64,000 bases of DNA from Paroedura picta (GCF_049243985.1 NC_135369.1:23358765-23422764), one strand, 5' to 3'. Counted from the first letter of the stretch, positions 22,990 through 37,900 are shown. The notes: a model not told the origin generated them from the sequence alone. Program-made: numbers and translations.

Positions 22990-25900
22990 CTGGAGCAGAA
23001 GAGAGACAGGAACAACTGGGATCTTCAATGAGACGTTACTCACAAGCAGGGCTGTGGCACAGAGCAGATGGCTGGTCCTGCCCAATCCAAAGGGGAAATC
23101 CGAGAGGCCCGGAATGCTACAGCCAAATCCCCCCAGTTACGTTCTACATTCTTATCCTGCCCTTCCCTCTGAAGGTGCTCAGGGCGGACAGGCACAATTT
23201 CCCCCTTCCTCCGCGTGGTCTTCCCAACAGCCCCGTGAGCAACACTGAGGAAGGCGGAAGGAATATCATTGGCTCAAGAGGATCCCCTCCAGTAAGCTAC
23301 AAACGCTCTAGCCGCAGCTGGACAGCTAGACAGGCTCACAAATTCAAACTCCTGCTCTCTGTTGGGAGCTTCTTGGGGAAGGCAACAGAGGTACCTCCCC
23401 TCATCCCCCGTTGAGACGCTTTGACTGGCTTACCATCGTCGATGTAGTCTATGGTGGAGAGGTGCTGGATCCGGCTGCAAAGCACGCTGTTTTGTCGCTG
23501 CAGCTTGGGGTGCTGCCTGCGAGCGGGGGGGCTCTGGGGCTCGGGAGGAGGAGCCGGACTGCCGGCCAGGTCCTCAGCAGCCCCCTCAGTAGCTGCGTTC
23601 AGTTCTATGCAGTACTCGATCAGGCCGCTCATGAGTTCTGCCTGGAAAGAAGGCGAGGGAGATTACTGGGATTTCCTCTGCGGGCTCTCAAGGCCAGGTG
23701 ATGCTAGAAGGAAGCATTGCCACTGCGCAGGGTGCCCCCCCCTTATTTGGTGTAGAGGAGGCTGGGATGTTTCTCCCAGAAAAGAGGAGTGACCCAGGGT
23801 GGACTCTGTAAAGCGACTTGCAGAGCAGGTGGCTCAAGCTAGTAAGCCAAGCTACATGTAACAGGAAATACAGCCACCATTAAGGCCTTTCCCGCTACTC
23901 TTAGGGTGTCCAAGCAGAGGGTGTAAGAGGCAGGTCCCCTCTGTGCCCACCTGACTTTCAAGCCCTGTACTGGAAGCAGCTCCAGCTCAGAGCAGACCCG
24001 AGTCACATCCACACCTCCCTTCCTCGATCCCCACTAGCTGCAGGCAGCATGTCCTCTCACATGCACACACCTGCTTGGAGTAGACCTTCAGCAGCTTGTT
24101 GACGGCCGTGCCTTCGTTCTCCCCATCGAACTCCAGCCACAGAATGTGCTCCTCCTCGCTGGGGAAGGTGTGATCCCACGAAAGTTCTTGGAAGTGCAGG
24201 CCAAGCAAGACATGCTGTCCGGGAGAGACAGAGATAGAGACAGCTGAAGGGTGGGAGAGAGAACATGGGGGGTGGTCAAGGGGACATATTGCAAGATGCC
24301 ACAGGAAGGCCACTGGGAAAGCCAGCACTGCTTCCTCTGTTTGTCAGCCTCCCCTTTCCCATACACCCACCAGCAATCAAGGCCACAGATTGCGCAGTTT
24401 CCCCTTTCCCAGGAGTGCATCTTGTAAGAGGTTTGCAGGGCAGGTGGCTCAAGCTAGTGAGCCAAGCCACGTGCTACAGGAAATGCAGTCACCACTCAGG
24501 CTGCTGCAGGAAAGGCAGTTTTTCTTACAAGAATCTGGCTCTGTTCCTTGCCAATCAATGCCACATGGAAAGCATGTCCCTCCTCATCCCTATCAATGGC
24601 AACAGTGGGGACTTCAGGACAGAGGGGGTGAATTCTGTCCTTTTCAAAGTTAGTCTCAGTAGGACATTCTCATCAGCATACTCCAAACGGGGCGGCTGCA
24701 AGGGCCCATGGTTTCTGGGAGGGCCCACTGCCAAGGACTCACACATCTCTGCAGATGTAGCACTCACACCCTCCCACTGCCTGCTCGTGACGTCTGTGCG
24801 CCCAAGCTGCATGTGCTGCCTACCGGTGTCAGAGAAGGACACATGGGTGGTGCATGAAAGATCAGTGTCCCTGGTGGCCCTGGCAGTGGCGCTCTAGCTG
24901 CACCCACCACCCAGCATGATTGGGGGAAAGACACGCAGGCCATACAGGCAGCTTGCAAGTTGGCAGGAGGTGGGCATTTGAGTGGGTAGACAAAAAGAGG
25001 GGCCTGGTCATGGGCATAAGGGGGCTCTGGGCAATTCTTGGCCCGGCCCAGCCCCTCCCAAACCTGGAACCAAACCTGGAACAATCCAAACCTGGTCACC
25101 TTTGCTTATAAAACAGGCAGCCATCACCTCAAAGCAGGTACCTTTTCCTTGCTGTCGATGATATAGACGCCTTCCAAGCTGATGGCGACTGAGATGGCTT
25201 TGCGTCCTGCCCGATGCAAGAAGCCCTGACCTGGCTTGTCTATTTCCCCAGAGAAAAAAGCGCAGCTGGGGTTGAGGGAGAGGTGGGGGGAAAGGCAGAG
25301 AAGGATCTTGGGTTACAACACAGGCACAGAGTAGCAAGCAAAGCCTCTGCTGCTTAGAACACAAGTGACTTCCACAGCACAGCACCCATGTGGCACCACC
25401 GCCAGAGTCCCAATCCACTTGCCGCCCAGGGACACTACAAAGCTTTCAGCCAGCTCCAGGCTTTCTCAGACAGGGTTTCATGGACCCCTGGGGTTTCTTG
25501 ACGGCCTTGGAAGGGTTTCCCAAATGGGTTATCTGTTCCACTTAATATTTCTGGTAAGGGCTAGGAAGAGGAGCTGGTCTCATGGCTTAAGTGCCACTCA
25601 GCGCTTAATACCCACTTAAGACTACTGTCCCGCCCCTGAGTGCCTCCTCCTCCAACCGGTTTGCCTGTCTGTCCAGTGGCCAGCCAATCGCCTTCTGTCC
25701 TCCACCCCTGATCACTCCTTCCTCTTCCCTCCGAGGCTCAGAGGCTGCAGATCCCTGCTTTGTGAGAGCTGCCCCTGCAGGTGAGTTCCCTTCCCGAAGG
25801 CCTCCAGCCTGCAGCCTTTCCAGGTCCTGGGGGGAGGGGGGAGCCATCCACAGAGTTCTTACACACACCCCAGTCTAACGCCTGTTGCATTCCTGAATGC

Positions 25901-28900
25901 AACGGGCTTGGCCCCTAGTATAATATATATTTATTTAAATTCATTAAACATTTATCAGGTGATATGACAATATGTGGTCCTGTTGACCTGTCCCCCACCC
26001 CAAAAAAAAGGCCAGTGATGGGCGTGGAGGGGTGGGGAAGGGGCCCCAGGTGGCCGTGTCCACAGCTATGCATCCCAACCATATTCTGCACAATCTCACC
26101 ACTTCTGGAGGGTTTCCAAGCCTGAAGAAAATGTCAGGGGTTTCTGAACAGTAAAATAGTTGAGAAAGGCTGGCCTACTCCATTTGCAAGAAAGCTGGCC
26201 CTCCCTGGTTTTGCCACTAATCTATCCTCCACTAGAGATGCAAAATTCCTGGCAGTTCCTGGCAATTCCTTGGCAGTTCCTGTTGGCAGCCATTAGAAAA
26301 ACTAAAATTCCCCAGAAAACAGCTTTGTCTGTGACTATTTCTGCCCTTCATCCAAGTTCTTAACATCTCTATTCCGCCCCCCCCCCCCGTTTCTTTCTTT
26401 CTTTCATCCCCTCCCACGGCGCCAGAGCCAGCAAACCTACCCATAGTAAGGGAGTTCATGGCATTTCTGCAGGTAGGCATGGTAATGTTTCTGCAGGGCA
26501 GCATTCTCCTCACAGGCCCTGTCTTCAGGCACCGTCTGGTAGGCGTGCAGCAGGCCCTGCTCATAGGCAGGTGGCCGGGCCCCGCGTTTCCACAGGGCAG
26601 AAAGGAGGCCGTGTCCTCTTCGGCAGAGATGGGAAGGCAGGAAGGAATCCAACTTATCCCTGAAAAGAGAAAACCCATTTGGCACAAGGCAGGACACCAG
26701 CCCTAGCCTGACCTGAGGGGGCTCCCTGACTGAAACCACTAGTTTGACCCATACAGAGAAACCCATTTCATGTGCTTACATTCACAACAGAGACCAGGCC
26801 CTGTAAAGAAAGGCTGAGGGATGTGGGAATGTTCAGCCTGGAGAAGAAGAGGTTGAGAGGGGACATGACTGCTTTCATTATTTCAGAGGTTATCACTTGG
26901 AGGAGGGCAGGGGGCAGTTCCTGTTGGCAGCAGAGGATAGGTCTAGCAATACTGGGTTTAAATTACAGGCGGAAAGGAACTGACTGGCTGGATATCAGGA
27001 AATCTTTTACAGTGATAGTTCAGTAGTGGAATCAACTGCCTAGGGAGGTTGTGAGCACCCCCATACCCCCACTGGCAGTCTTCACACACTGCTGGGGCAA
27101 ACACTTCTTAAGGATGCTGAGAATGATACTTATTGAGCAGGGACCTGGACTAACGGGCCTGTATTCTAATTCCTTTCAGAGTCAGTGTGAAGGAGTGGAT
27201 GGTGTTGGACTAGGATCTGGGAGATCCTGTTTTGAAGTCACACCTTTGCCATGGAAACCCGCTGCATGACTTGGGGCCAATCCCCTACTCGCATCCCAGC
27301 CTACCTCAAAGGGATGTTGGTGAGGATAAAACAAAGAGAACAGCGTAGGCCACTTTGGGTCATTACTGGGGGGAAAAGGCAAGGTATAAATAAGCATAAC
27401 ATAAATGCTCTGGACCTGATTATCAGGCCCTTAACAGATCAGGTTTGAGAAGAGGTGCAGTGCGATTGCTGCAGAGATGAATGTGATCCCACACGGATCG
27501 TAAGACAGGCCCACATGAAGCAGCTTTAAATTAAATCAGACCCTTGTTCAATCAATCAGGATTGTCTACTCAGACTGGCAGCAGCTCTCCAGGGTCATCT
27601 TTGGCAGAGGCCTTTCACATCCCCCTTCTGCTTCATCCTTTGAAGTGAGGATGTTGTGGATTGAACTTGGGATCTTCTGCATGCCAAGCAGATGCTCTGC
27701 CACTGAGCCACAGCTTTTCCCCATGCCACCTTTGGTCTTGGTGGTGAACACCAAAGTCTACCTTAGGGGTTGCCATGGGTGGTGTGCCCCTGGGGACAGT
27801 GAGGAATTTGGGGGCAGTAGGGGGGCAGCCGTCTGACTCTTCCTGCTGTGGCTGCATTTTCCTAGTGAGAGCTGCTCCAAGGTGGCTTGCCGTTGCCTGC
27901 CTCTGGGTAATGGCGACTCTAGGCTTCCTTGGTGGTCTCCCATCCCAGTGCTGACCAGGGCCAACCTTGCTTAGCTTCCTAGTGAGAGCTGCTCCAAGGT
28001 GGCTTGCCGTTGCCTGCCTCTGGGTAATGGCGACTCTAGGCTTCCTTGGTGGTCTCCCATCCCAGTGCTGACCAGGGCCAACCTTGCTTAGCTTCCTAGT
28101 GAGAGCTGCTCCAAGGTGGCTTGCCGTTGCCTGCCTCTGGGTAATGGCGACTCTAGGCTTCCTTGGTGGTCTCCCATCCCAGTGCTGACCAGGGCCAACC
28201 TTGCTTAGCTTCCTGAAGAAAATGGCAAGTTCAGAAGGTGGGCTGGAAGGGATCATATTCCTGTGCTGAGCTCCTTCCCCTCCTCAGACTTTGTCCTTCC
28301 CAGGCTCCACCCCACATCTCCCGGAATACCATAACCCAGGGTTGGCAACCCTTCCCCAAAAGTCTCTGTCTTTGGGAGGCTGGAAAAACCTTCTTGTGCT
28401 TGCTCCTGGTCATGGAAGTTTTTCTCTCTCTTTCCCCGTCTGTCTTTTCCCCCCAGTGAGGACCCCAACAGCCTCTTTTACAAAGAACCTATATACTTTT
28501 TTCCAGACTAAAATATGGCCATTGCACAACCACCAAAAAAGAAGTGTAGGCAATATATTGTTTTGAATTTGCAGTAGATGTAACACCAGCAAAGAGGTGA
28601 GTGTTCATATGTCTGTGAAGGCACTAAGGAAGTGGATTGGGAGCCAAGAGGGCAACAGCCCCAAAAAGTCTGGGAATCACTGGGCTAACTAGACCCAGCA
28701 GTTTCATACAAGCAGTTAATTCTGCAAAACGTAGCCACAACCAGTACAGGACCAGCATCCATAGAATCATAGAGTTGGAAGGGACCTCATGGGTCATCTA
28801 GTCCAACCCCCTGCACTATGCAGGACACTCACAACCCTATTGCTCATCCACTGTAACCTGCCCTCCTTTGAACCTTCACAGAATCAGCCTCTTCGTCAGA

Positions 28901-31833
28901 TGGCTATCCAGCCTCTTGTTTAAAAATGTCCAAAGATGGAGAACCCACCACCTCCCGAGGAAGCCTGTTCCACTGAGAAACTGCTCTGTCAGGAACTTCT
29001 CCCAGATGTTTAGATGGAATTTCTTTTGAATTAATTTCATCCCATTGGTTCTAGTCTAACCCTCTGGGGCAAGAGAGAACAACTCTGCTCCATCCTCCAC
29101 ATGGCAGCCTTTTAAATACTTGAAGATGGTTATCAGATCCCCTCTCAGTTGTCTCCTCTCCAGGCTAAATCCTTGTGAACAAAGCCTGAAAAAGTGTGTT
29201 TGTGTGTGTGTGTGTGTGGGGGGGAGGGTGAGCTTGAAAGCAAATGGTTTTCCTTAAATCATCCACGTCAGGAAGGAGACCAGCACCGACCCCTTTGCTC
29301 TTCCTCTTGGACCCTCTCCCCACCTCTCAAGGAAGGAGGCTGAGCATCAGCTCTGCAGCTGCCTCTCTTAGCCCTTGGTAAAGTGCTCATGGCAAGCTGT
29401 GCATGCCCCAGGGAGGCCACTGTACTCTTGGAGGACCAGAATTCTCCAAAACCACCGTGGACATCCTCACCCAATGACAGCCATTGTTTTGAATCAATAA
29501 AGGCAGCTATAGCCTTTTGTTTGCAACACCAGAGAAAAGCTGTTAACAATAAGATGTTTGGAGGTCATTAATTTGTAGGGTGGCCATACAATGGAAGCAA
29601 CTTGACTGCACCTAACCCACACTCGGTCACCATTTCCCATGGCAGACCAAGCATTAAAAGGCAGGTGTCAAAAGGTCTCCGTCCCTGTTTGTCAAGATGG
29701 AAAGACAGGACTCACTGGCCCTCCATGGGGCACCCTCACAGATCTCCCTGTGTGAACTATGCTGGCTTACATCTCCCCTTCAGCCATTTGGTCCGTATTT
29801 GACATGGAGAGGGGCACACACAACCCTTCTTTCCTTGTCCATCTCCGTCTGCCATCAGATCACTTCCTCTCTGGAAAGAAGGGGCCAGAAGAGTTCTGAA
29901 AGGGAGGGCACTTTGGTACCCAAGATACTTTTGTGGCTGAAACAGAAGCGAGGAACACCCGCTTCGCCTTTTCTTGTGTGAACACAGCAGGATCTCTGCT
30001 AGTTCCTGAAAACCCCACCTGTGTATTTCCCCAATTCCTCTCCTTTCCCGAGGCTGTCTGGGGCATCTTCTGGCTAAACTACGAAACAGTGAAAGTCTGT
30101 TTAAACTACACAGGCAACATCACCCACGGAGCCATTCATAAAATACCACTTGGCTGCCTGGTTTTATTCTACGTCACCCTGGAAGTGACAATGGGGGATT
30201 GTACAGCCCGAAGATCTCGGACACGCTTGCATTCCTCAAGGCCAAGCGGGCTGCAGGCTGTTCCTAAGTTCTAGCCAGAAGCAGCTGCTGCCGCCAGTCT
30301 CCTGGCCCTCCCTTAGCACATGGCACAGCTGTGCACAGATCCAAGATGATCTTCTGCTGCCATGAGATTGTTGAACAGAGAGCACCCAGCATGTGCAGAA
30401 GCAAGTTTCAAGAGTGAATGGGCGTGGCCTGGTGTCTCATTTGGAGCCGGTCAGCTGCATCTGGATCACACCACTTCTGAAAAGGGGTTTTCCTGCTATC
30501 CAGCTGCATGGCTAGACTGCTCCTGGGGAACATTTTCAGATGTATTACCCCAGGAGCAGCTCCAGAACCAGTCCTGTGTTGCAAAGGCCTGAGCAAGCAT
30601 GGGAAGCTAGAGATGAAGAGGCAAGACCCTTCAAGCCCAATCCAGAGGACATGGGTCCAACCAATGGCGGACGTTGCCATTTAAGAGGCAAATGTAGCCG
30701 TGCTGCAAAAGCTGGCCCTGGGTCTGCCGTAACTGTAGCCTGGCCGCTAGTAATCCTTGTTTCTAAGAGGCTGAATGTGATACGGTCACTTTCAAAAGGG
30801 TGTTGTGACAGGTCACTTTTAAAGAACAAAAGACTGATGCAGTTTGGAGGCAGAGAGAGAGAGAGAGAGAGAGACTGCAAGTCGGGGAGAGAAAGTCTCT
30901 TGGCAGCACTGGAGCGTGGGTGGCGACAGCTCAAGGAAGAGATTTATAGCTCAAGAAGTGCCGTGTTAAGTGTGCTTCCTGCCCCCTGACCCTTTCAGAA
31001 GCCTTCTGCTTTGGGCGCTGGATCATTGCTTCCATCACCTGTTGCCAACTGGCACACGAGCTGGCCTGGCACAATCCAGCGAGAACAGGGTCACTTTCTT
31101 CCTTGAGGAAACATTTTCCTCAAGATACAGATCACCCATGATACTTGATGCAGGAGAGCAAATCCACCCACACTGCCAGTATTTTCACCAGAGGAGGGAC
31201 ATCCACACGTGACCCCCACTTCAGTGCTTCCCCTGTTCTGCCCCACACCAGCTTACCAGCTGCCCCCTTTCTCCTGCTTCCTTTCACGCCCACTTCACCA
31301 GCCTTGCTTTGTGTCTGCATCGTGTCTGCTTAGCCCAGAACCCAAGAGCGGGCAGCCAGTGAGCCACTAATCTGCCCTTGGCCCCACTTACTTTAAGAAA
31401 CAAGCCGTGTGCCGGTCTGGGTCATACGGGCCCAAGGTCAGCCGGCAGACCAAGGCTCCGAGCATCTCGCAGTCTGCCGGGTCACAGGGGTACCTCCCTT
31501 CCAGGAGGTTGTACTTGGCCTCCTCGTACAAGAGCTGCAACACGCCCTCATCCTGGATCTTGGGAAGGAAACGAGCAGCAATCAAAATCAGAAGGAAAGT
31601 GGCTGGACATGCCTGAGACAGCCCTCCTGATATCCTAGTGAGGCTCCCTGTGCACCAAGCTTTGCTCACTTGGACAGAATTCATTCTATTGGGCCCACCT
31701 TGAGGGCAAGGGAGGAATCAACGGAGCACAGGAGCAAAGGTTCTGCCAAGAATCCTTCAGTTTTCACTAATCTGTTTTAAAAAACAATTCTGGCCTTGAC
31801 AACTGTGAAGATATGCCACAGGTTTATTGGTGG

Positions 31834-31900
<67 letters not shown>

Positions 31901-34900
31901 GTTGGTTCTTATATGCCGCTTTTCCCTACCTGAAGGAGGCTCAAAGCGGCTTACAGTCGCCTTCCCATTCCTCTCCCCACAACAGACACCCTGTGGGGTG
32001 GGTGAGGCTGAGAGAGCCCTGATATCACTGCCCGGTCAGAACAGTTTTATCAGTGCCGTGGCGAGCCCAAGGTCACCCAGCTGGTTGCATGTGGGGGAGT
32101 GCAGAATCAAACCCGGCATGCCAGATTAGAAGTCCGCACTCATAACCACTACACCAAACTGGCTCTCTATAACATTTATAGCTCACCCTTCTCCAGTGCC
32201 TCAGGGAAGATAACATATGAAAAACAATAAAATAAGAATGTAAAACATTAAAGATTAAAATCTGTAATAGGTCCCTTAAGTAACTCCTTCTTATAGCAGG
32301 AGGGTTGATATGGGGTCAAGGTTTCGAATTCTGAGGTAAATTTGGCTGGTGTTTTGAACAGGGAGGCCAGGATTTCAACACTGCTTTAGGCCTCAACTGT
32401 CAACCTGGCAGAACAGCTCTGCCCTGCAGGCCCTGCGAGTCTGTCCACATGCACCTGCATGGCTTGTCTTCACAATTTATGACAGCTAGAAGAACTGCTC
32501 AAAACGGAAGTTAGGATACTGCACTCTCTATGCTGAGCCACTGGGACAGTCAGGGAATGCGGACTCATATTCAGGGCCATGGGCAGGAGGGCACCGGTGG
32601 CCTTCAGAACAGCTGGCCTAAATACTGACTTAAACCATAAAAACACAACTGGTAACAGTTAGGACCTTCAAAGGCTGAATGTCATAGCATCACTATTCAT
32701 TTATTTATTTTCACATTTATATACCGCCCTCCCCGAAGGCTCAGGGTGGTTTACACAGAACTGAGAACTATACAAGCAACAATACATATAAACTATAACA
32801 TTAATATTATTAACTGATAATAGCAAGGTAACAGTATAACATTAAACAATAATAATACAAAAAGGTCCAGGGGTCTTGATGGATTTCTGGGGGGGGGGGA
32901 AGGGGCCCTGCAGATGTTGTCGATTGTGCCTGTTTTAGCTCCGTCAGGGCCCTGATCTCCTCTGGGAGCTCATTCCACCAGATGGGGGCCAGGACAGAGA
33001 AGGCTCTGGCCCTGGTTGAGGCCAGGCAGACTTCTTTAGGGCCACGGTCCACTAACCGGTTGGTGGCGGCGGAGCGTAGAGCTCTTTTGGCGGCATAGGC
33101 AGGGAGGTGGTCCCTGTGCAGGACACTCACAAGCCTATCACTCATCCACTGCAACCTGTCTGTATTATTGTTAAAATTGCATTCCTTTTAATGCGCATCA
33201 AATACAACTTTAGGAATTAGAAACATATATCCAGCCCATAGGCTATTGCAAACCAGTATGCTATGCACTATGGGGTGGCCAAACTGTGGCTCTCCAAATG
33301 TCTGTGGACTACAATTCCCATGAGCCCCTGCCAGTGCTGGCAGTGCTCATGGGAACTGTAGTCCACGCACATCTGGAGAGCCACAGTTTGGCCACCCCAG
33401 TGTGCTTCAGCCTTAATAGGGCCTTCTTCAAAAGTCTGATTTTAACACACATCAGTTCTTAACACATTTAAAATACGTACAATAGCCAATAAAGGCTCCA
33501 AAGAGCTGATAAGTATCAGAGTCACTTAATGAAAGAACATGTCTAGTTTTCAGTCATTAGCTCTCTTCCAAAGGCTGCCCAAAATTTTCAATGGTGTGTT
33601 TCCTTATTATTGCATGTATTGCAATGAGGAATGTGTGGGACTGGCTGTGGCACACAGGATTGGGGCTCCAGGCATTTGCCTCCCTTAGGAAGATGTGTGT
33701 GCATCACTCCTTTTTAGCTTGCTCTCTTTCCAGCACCCCCAACTACCTCCACACCTTTCCTTAGAGGATTCCAGAAATGTGGAAACACCTGGTTATTGAT
33801 TTATGCTACTTAAGAGTCCTCGTTTCTCACTTGGACTCAAAGCAGATTACGCTGAGCGAGTCAATATAATTGTCAGATGCGACGTTCAATAAACAATGCA
33901 ACAGGATCAGGTTTGAAGAACCCAGCAGAAGACTAAAGACAGAAACTGAAGCGAAGCGTAAGTCTTAACCTGACACTGTGCGGAAGAGAACAGGGAAGTC
34001 TAATTAGTGTCCAAAAAGCAGCCCAGGAATCCATTGTGTTTTAGACTTCCTTCTTATGCCAAATTCTATTATTAGGACTGTCCAAGGATGGAATCATATT
34101 TTTATTTGCTCACATATTGGGATTACTGTAATAACACCCATTTGTATCTTCTAGGCCTTGTAGATTTTGAAGAAAGCTTCTACAGTTCTGTGGGGCAAGA
34201 GAGGGGTATCTCCAGCATAACCACTTTCTCCTGACACGTTACCTCTTCTGGACTGCCAAGCACAATGGAACAGGCCTGCTCATAAACTTGGAGCCCCAGT
34301 GATTTAAACCAGGATCCCCAGCATGGCACCTGCCAATGGGAAGGCTTTTGACTGACAACTGGAGATCTGACTGGCTGTGCAGCCCTTCGGGGCAGACTCG
34401 TTCAGCAGCAGCCATTTACTGGTTGCTCTTACCACACTGTGTCAGAATTCCAAAGGTGCTCGCCCTTCCCCTCTATTGTTGGGGGCCACTGATGTCAACC
34501 TTTGACAGTTTGCAGCCGTCTTTATACCATTCTGTGAGATGGGGTGGTAATAGATCGATATGGGGAAGGCAAGCAGGAATGCCAAACCACATCAGTGTTT
34601 TCTGTACAGTTAACAGACAAAATCCTCAACTGCAAGAATGTGTTTTTATATCCTTCCCCCCCCCACACACACACATCTACCCATCACTTAACCTTGAACT
34701 TACCTGCAGCTCCTTTCTCTTTGGGAAAAATACATTCCTTCGTAACTGCAGACTCGGCTCATCTGTCAACGGGAGACAAAAAGGAAACAAAGCGGTGATC
34801 TACGAGTCCAGTTTTCTTTTTTTTTATTTATTGACCAAGATTTATATCTCACCCCTCTCCTGCAACGTGGGGCTTGGGGTGGTATAGCACATAAGAAAAC

Positions 34901-37900
34901 CCAAAACACACCATAGAACTGGACCATAAGATTCATCATTAAAACAAACAGCTAAAATGTTCAATGTTCCTTTTGAGTCTGCAAAGATAAAAAGAGTGCA
35001 GGCTTGCTTGTGCTTATGACGGGCGCACCTAGCAGCCTTCTGAGCTATCAATTCAACACATTTGCACATAATCAGATCTCCAGGAAGCAGCTGGAGGCAA
35101 GAAGTGAAAATCCTTCCCCCCCACCCCACATTTCTCCAGCAGCACAGACAGGCAGATGAAGAGCAGCAACGGAAGACACTGTCTGTAGAGACGGCTGGTG
35201 AATTCAGCAGCCCAGTAAGTGAGAGCTGAGCTTAAGCACTCTGACTGCCACTCTCCCACTACCAGACTCCAACTCCGCATGGTTCCAGAGCAGGGGTAAT
35301 CAAACTGCGGCCCTCCAGATGTCCATGGACTACAATTCCCAGGAGCCCTTGCCAGCATTCGCTGGCGAATGCTGGCAAGGGCTCCTGGGAATTGTAGTCC
35401 ATGGACATCTGGAGGGCCGCAGTTTGACTACCCCTGTTCCAGAGCCTCAGGAAGGGCCATTGCTCATAGCCATACCTTCACAGATCTCGTCCTCAGAGTT
35501 GCTGGTGAATCGGATGAGGAGCTCATGCCACTGCCGGCAAACCTTGTAGGGCTGGTGTTTGGGCTTCAGCTGCACCTCTGCAAAAATAAACAGGTTTCTA
35601 TTCTTATAAATTCTTATACACTCCACCACTGCAAACTGGCTGGCGATCCCTGGCCCCAAAGAAGCACGTCAGACCTCGATCAGGGCCAGGTCCTGGCTCT
35701 CACCTGGTGGAATGCGCTCCCTGAAAACATCAGGGCCCTGCAGGAGCTAGCACAGTTCTACAGGGCCTGTAAAGTGGAGCTCTTCTGTCAGGTGTTTAGC
35801 TGAGGCCGACTGAACCAACACCATCAGCTGGGCCCCCAGAAACCCCTCCCCACAATCTGAACCCAAACCTACTAACCTATAAGGTCATAGTTAGCAGGTT
35901 AATGCCGTCATAAGAAATGTTATAGTATCTTCAGTTATGGAAACCACTGTTATTGTTGTTTACCTGATGTTGTGAATTGCGCTGTGCTATCCCAACGTGC
36001 AAAGAGTGAGTTGCAGAAATCTAATCTAGAGGTGACCATTGCATGGATCACCCTGGGTAGGTCCAATGTAGAGGGGCAAGGTGTAAGTTGGTATGTCTGG
36101 CCCAGGTGGAAAAATGCCAGGGGAGCAACCTTTGTGGTCTGGGAAGCATCCAGAGGGAGGCACTGAGGGGGAGGCATCCAGAATCATGCATCCAGACTCC
36201 TGACAAAAGGCACCAGTGCTAGCTGGGCTCTGTTAAGAGCCGGGAGGAGCGCCAACTATCTCTGCATGCCGACCCAGCCAGAGGACCTCCGTCTTGGCAG
36301 GATTCAACTTCAGCCGAATCCACAAAAGCCATAATGGTATGGAAATAAAAATGAGCCAGACATATTAGAATGGTGAAGTCATGGAGGCGAGGTGGAATGT
36401 GCTGCAGCTGCAAAAATAATTTCCCTCAAGACCAGAACTTGCTGGACTGGATCAATCCATGCCAGCTGAAGAGAAAAAGACACTGTGAAGCCAGTCCCAA
36501 GAGCTAGTTGTGCATGCTTATCTGGGGAGGACTATAAATATACTTAGGTGATGTAACCTGCCCAAGATTCTACTTTGCAATCTCCTGCAGTCGTGCAATA
36601 AATCATTCCACAGCTTTGGAAATATTTTTAGTTTTTGTCGTTGTTTTTTTTCCCAAGGAGGGTCTGGAGTTTCCAACTCCAGCTTGGGAAATTCCTGGAG
36701 ATTTGGCGCAGGGTGCCCAAGGAGGGACCTCACCCTCTGGAGCTGTTATTCTGGGAGAATATCAGGCTCCAACTGGAGGGTGCTGACCTTATTTGCCCCC
36801 AGGAGCACCCCCCCCCCAGGACATCAGGAACTAAGAAGAAAAACTCTCAAAGCTCTGCAAGGAAGAGGTGGGTTAGCTTTCCTTCTCTAGAGTCTTATTA
36901 AAAGGTAAAAGTATCCCTTGTGCAAGCACTGGGTCATGTCTGACTCTTGGGGTGATGCCCTCTAGCGTTTTCATGGCAGACTCAATATGGGGTGGTTTGC
37001 CAGTGCCTTCCCCAGTCATTACCGTTTACCCCCCAGCAAGCTGGGTACTCATTTTACCGCCCTCGGAAGGACGGAAGGCTGAGTCAACCTTGAGCCGGCT
37101 GCTGGGATCGAACTCCCAACCTCATGGGCAGACAGCTTCAGACAGCATGTCGTTGCCTCACCACTCTGCGCCAGTCTTATTACTTATGCAAAAAAAAACC
37201 CGTCCTGAACAATTCAATTTCACATAATCCATAGAATGTTTTCTGATCACATCAGGCAGGCCATTCCACAATGTGAGTACTGCCCATATGCAGGCAGTTG
37301 TCAGCTTTGCCTATTTGAGGGGTGACACCCACTAAGGCTCTGGTCAGACCAGCAATGTCGCCAGAATACGTTCTTGGAAAAGTTAGCAAGGCTACAGTTG
37401 TTTGACAGTGGGATCTGGAAATGCATGCAGTTTCCCTAATACTGAAGATCAGAATCTGGGGAGCTCTGGACAGTCCATTCACAAGGGCAGCAAGCCAACC
37501 ACCCTATAAGTTGCAAACTGGCATTATGACCTACATAATCTGACTCACTAACCAAGGTCAACTACTACGTCACACACAATGCAGAACAGCAAAAGATAAC
37601 CAGCAAGGAACAGAACCTTCCAGGGATTTCAAATGAAAAACGCCTCTTTCTACTCTACAGGGGAAAGCGAAATGACATGTATACATGCATCCCCTTATCA
37701 CTGAAGCAGGCCCTTGGCCTTGCCTCTTCCAACCTACTCAAGTTAGTTCACACAAAAGTACAGGGCAGTACAATTGGCAGCAGCAGGGGGAATACTTCTG
37801 GTGAACTATCACCCACACTTATAAAGAGCTTTTAGGGTTTGACTCCATATTTAGCTCATTACAGCCAGCTTGGTGTAGTGGTTAAGAGCAGCAGCCTTTA

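Noticed and set aside
24265-24897. 210-codon plus-strand frame
   Set aside because: Intronic FRMD8 sequence read antisense, beginning just beyond coding exon 8; no recognisable protein.
27655-27722. tRNA gene on the minus strand
   Set aside because: Box A and box B are present but the acceptor stem does not close, and a SINE body follows.
27633-28256. 207-codon open frame on the minus strand with a 39-residue repeat
   Set aside because: It is the in-frame reading of three 117-bp 5S-derived SINE units plus SINE flank; not a protein gene.
32810-33154. 114-codon minus-strand frame as host gene
   Set aside because: [17 protein letters not shown] is the C-terminal end of an L2-type LINE ORF2.
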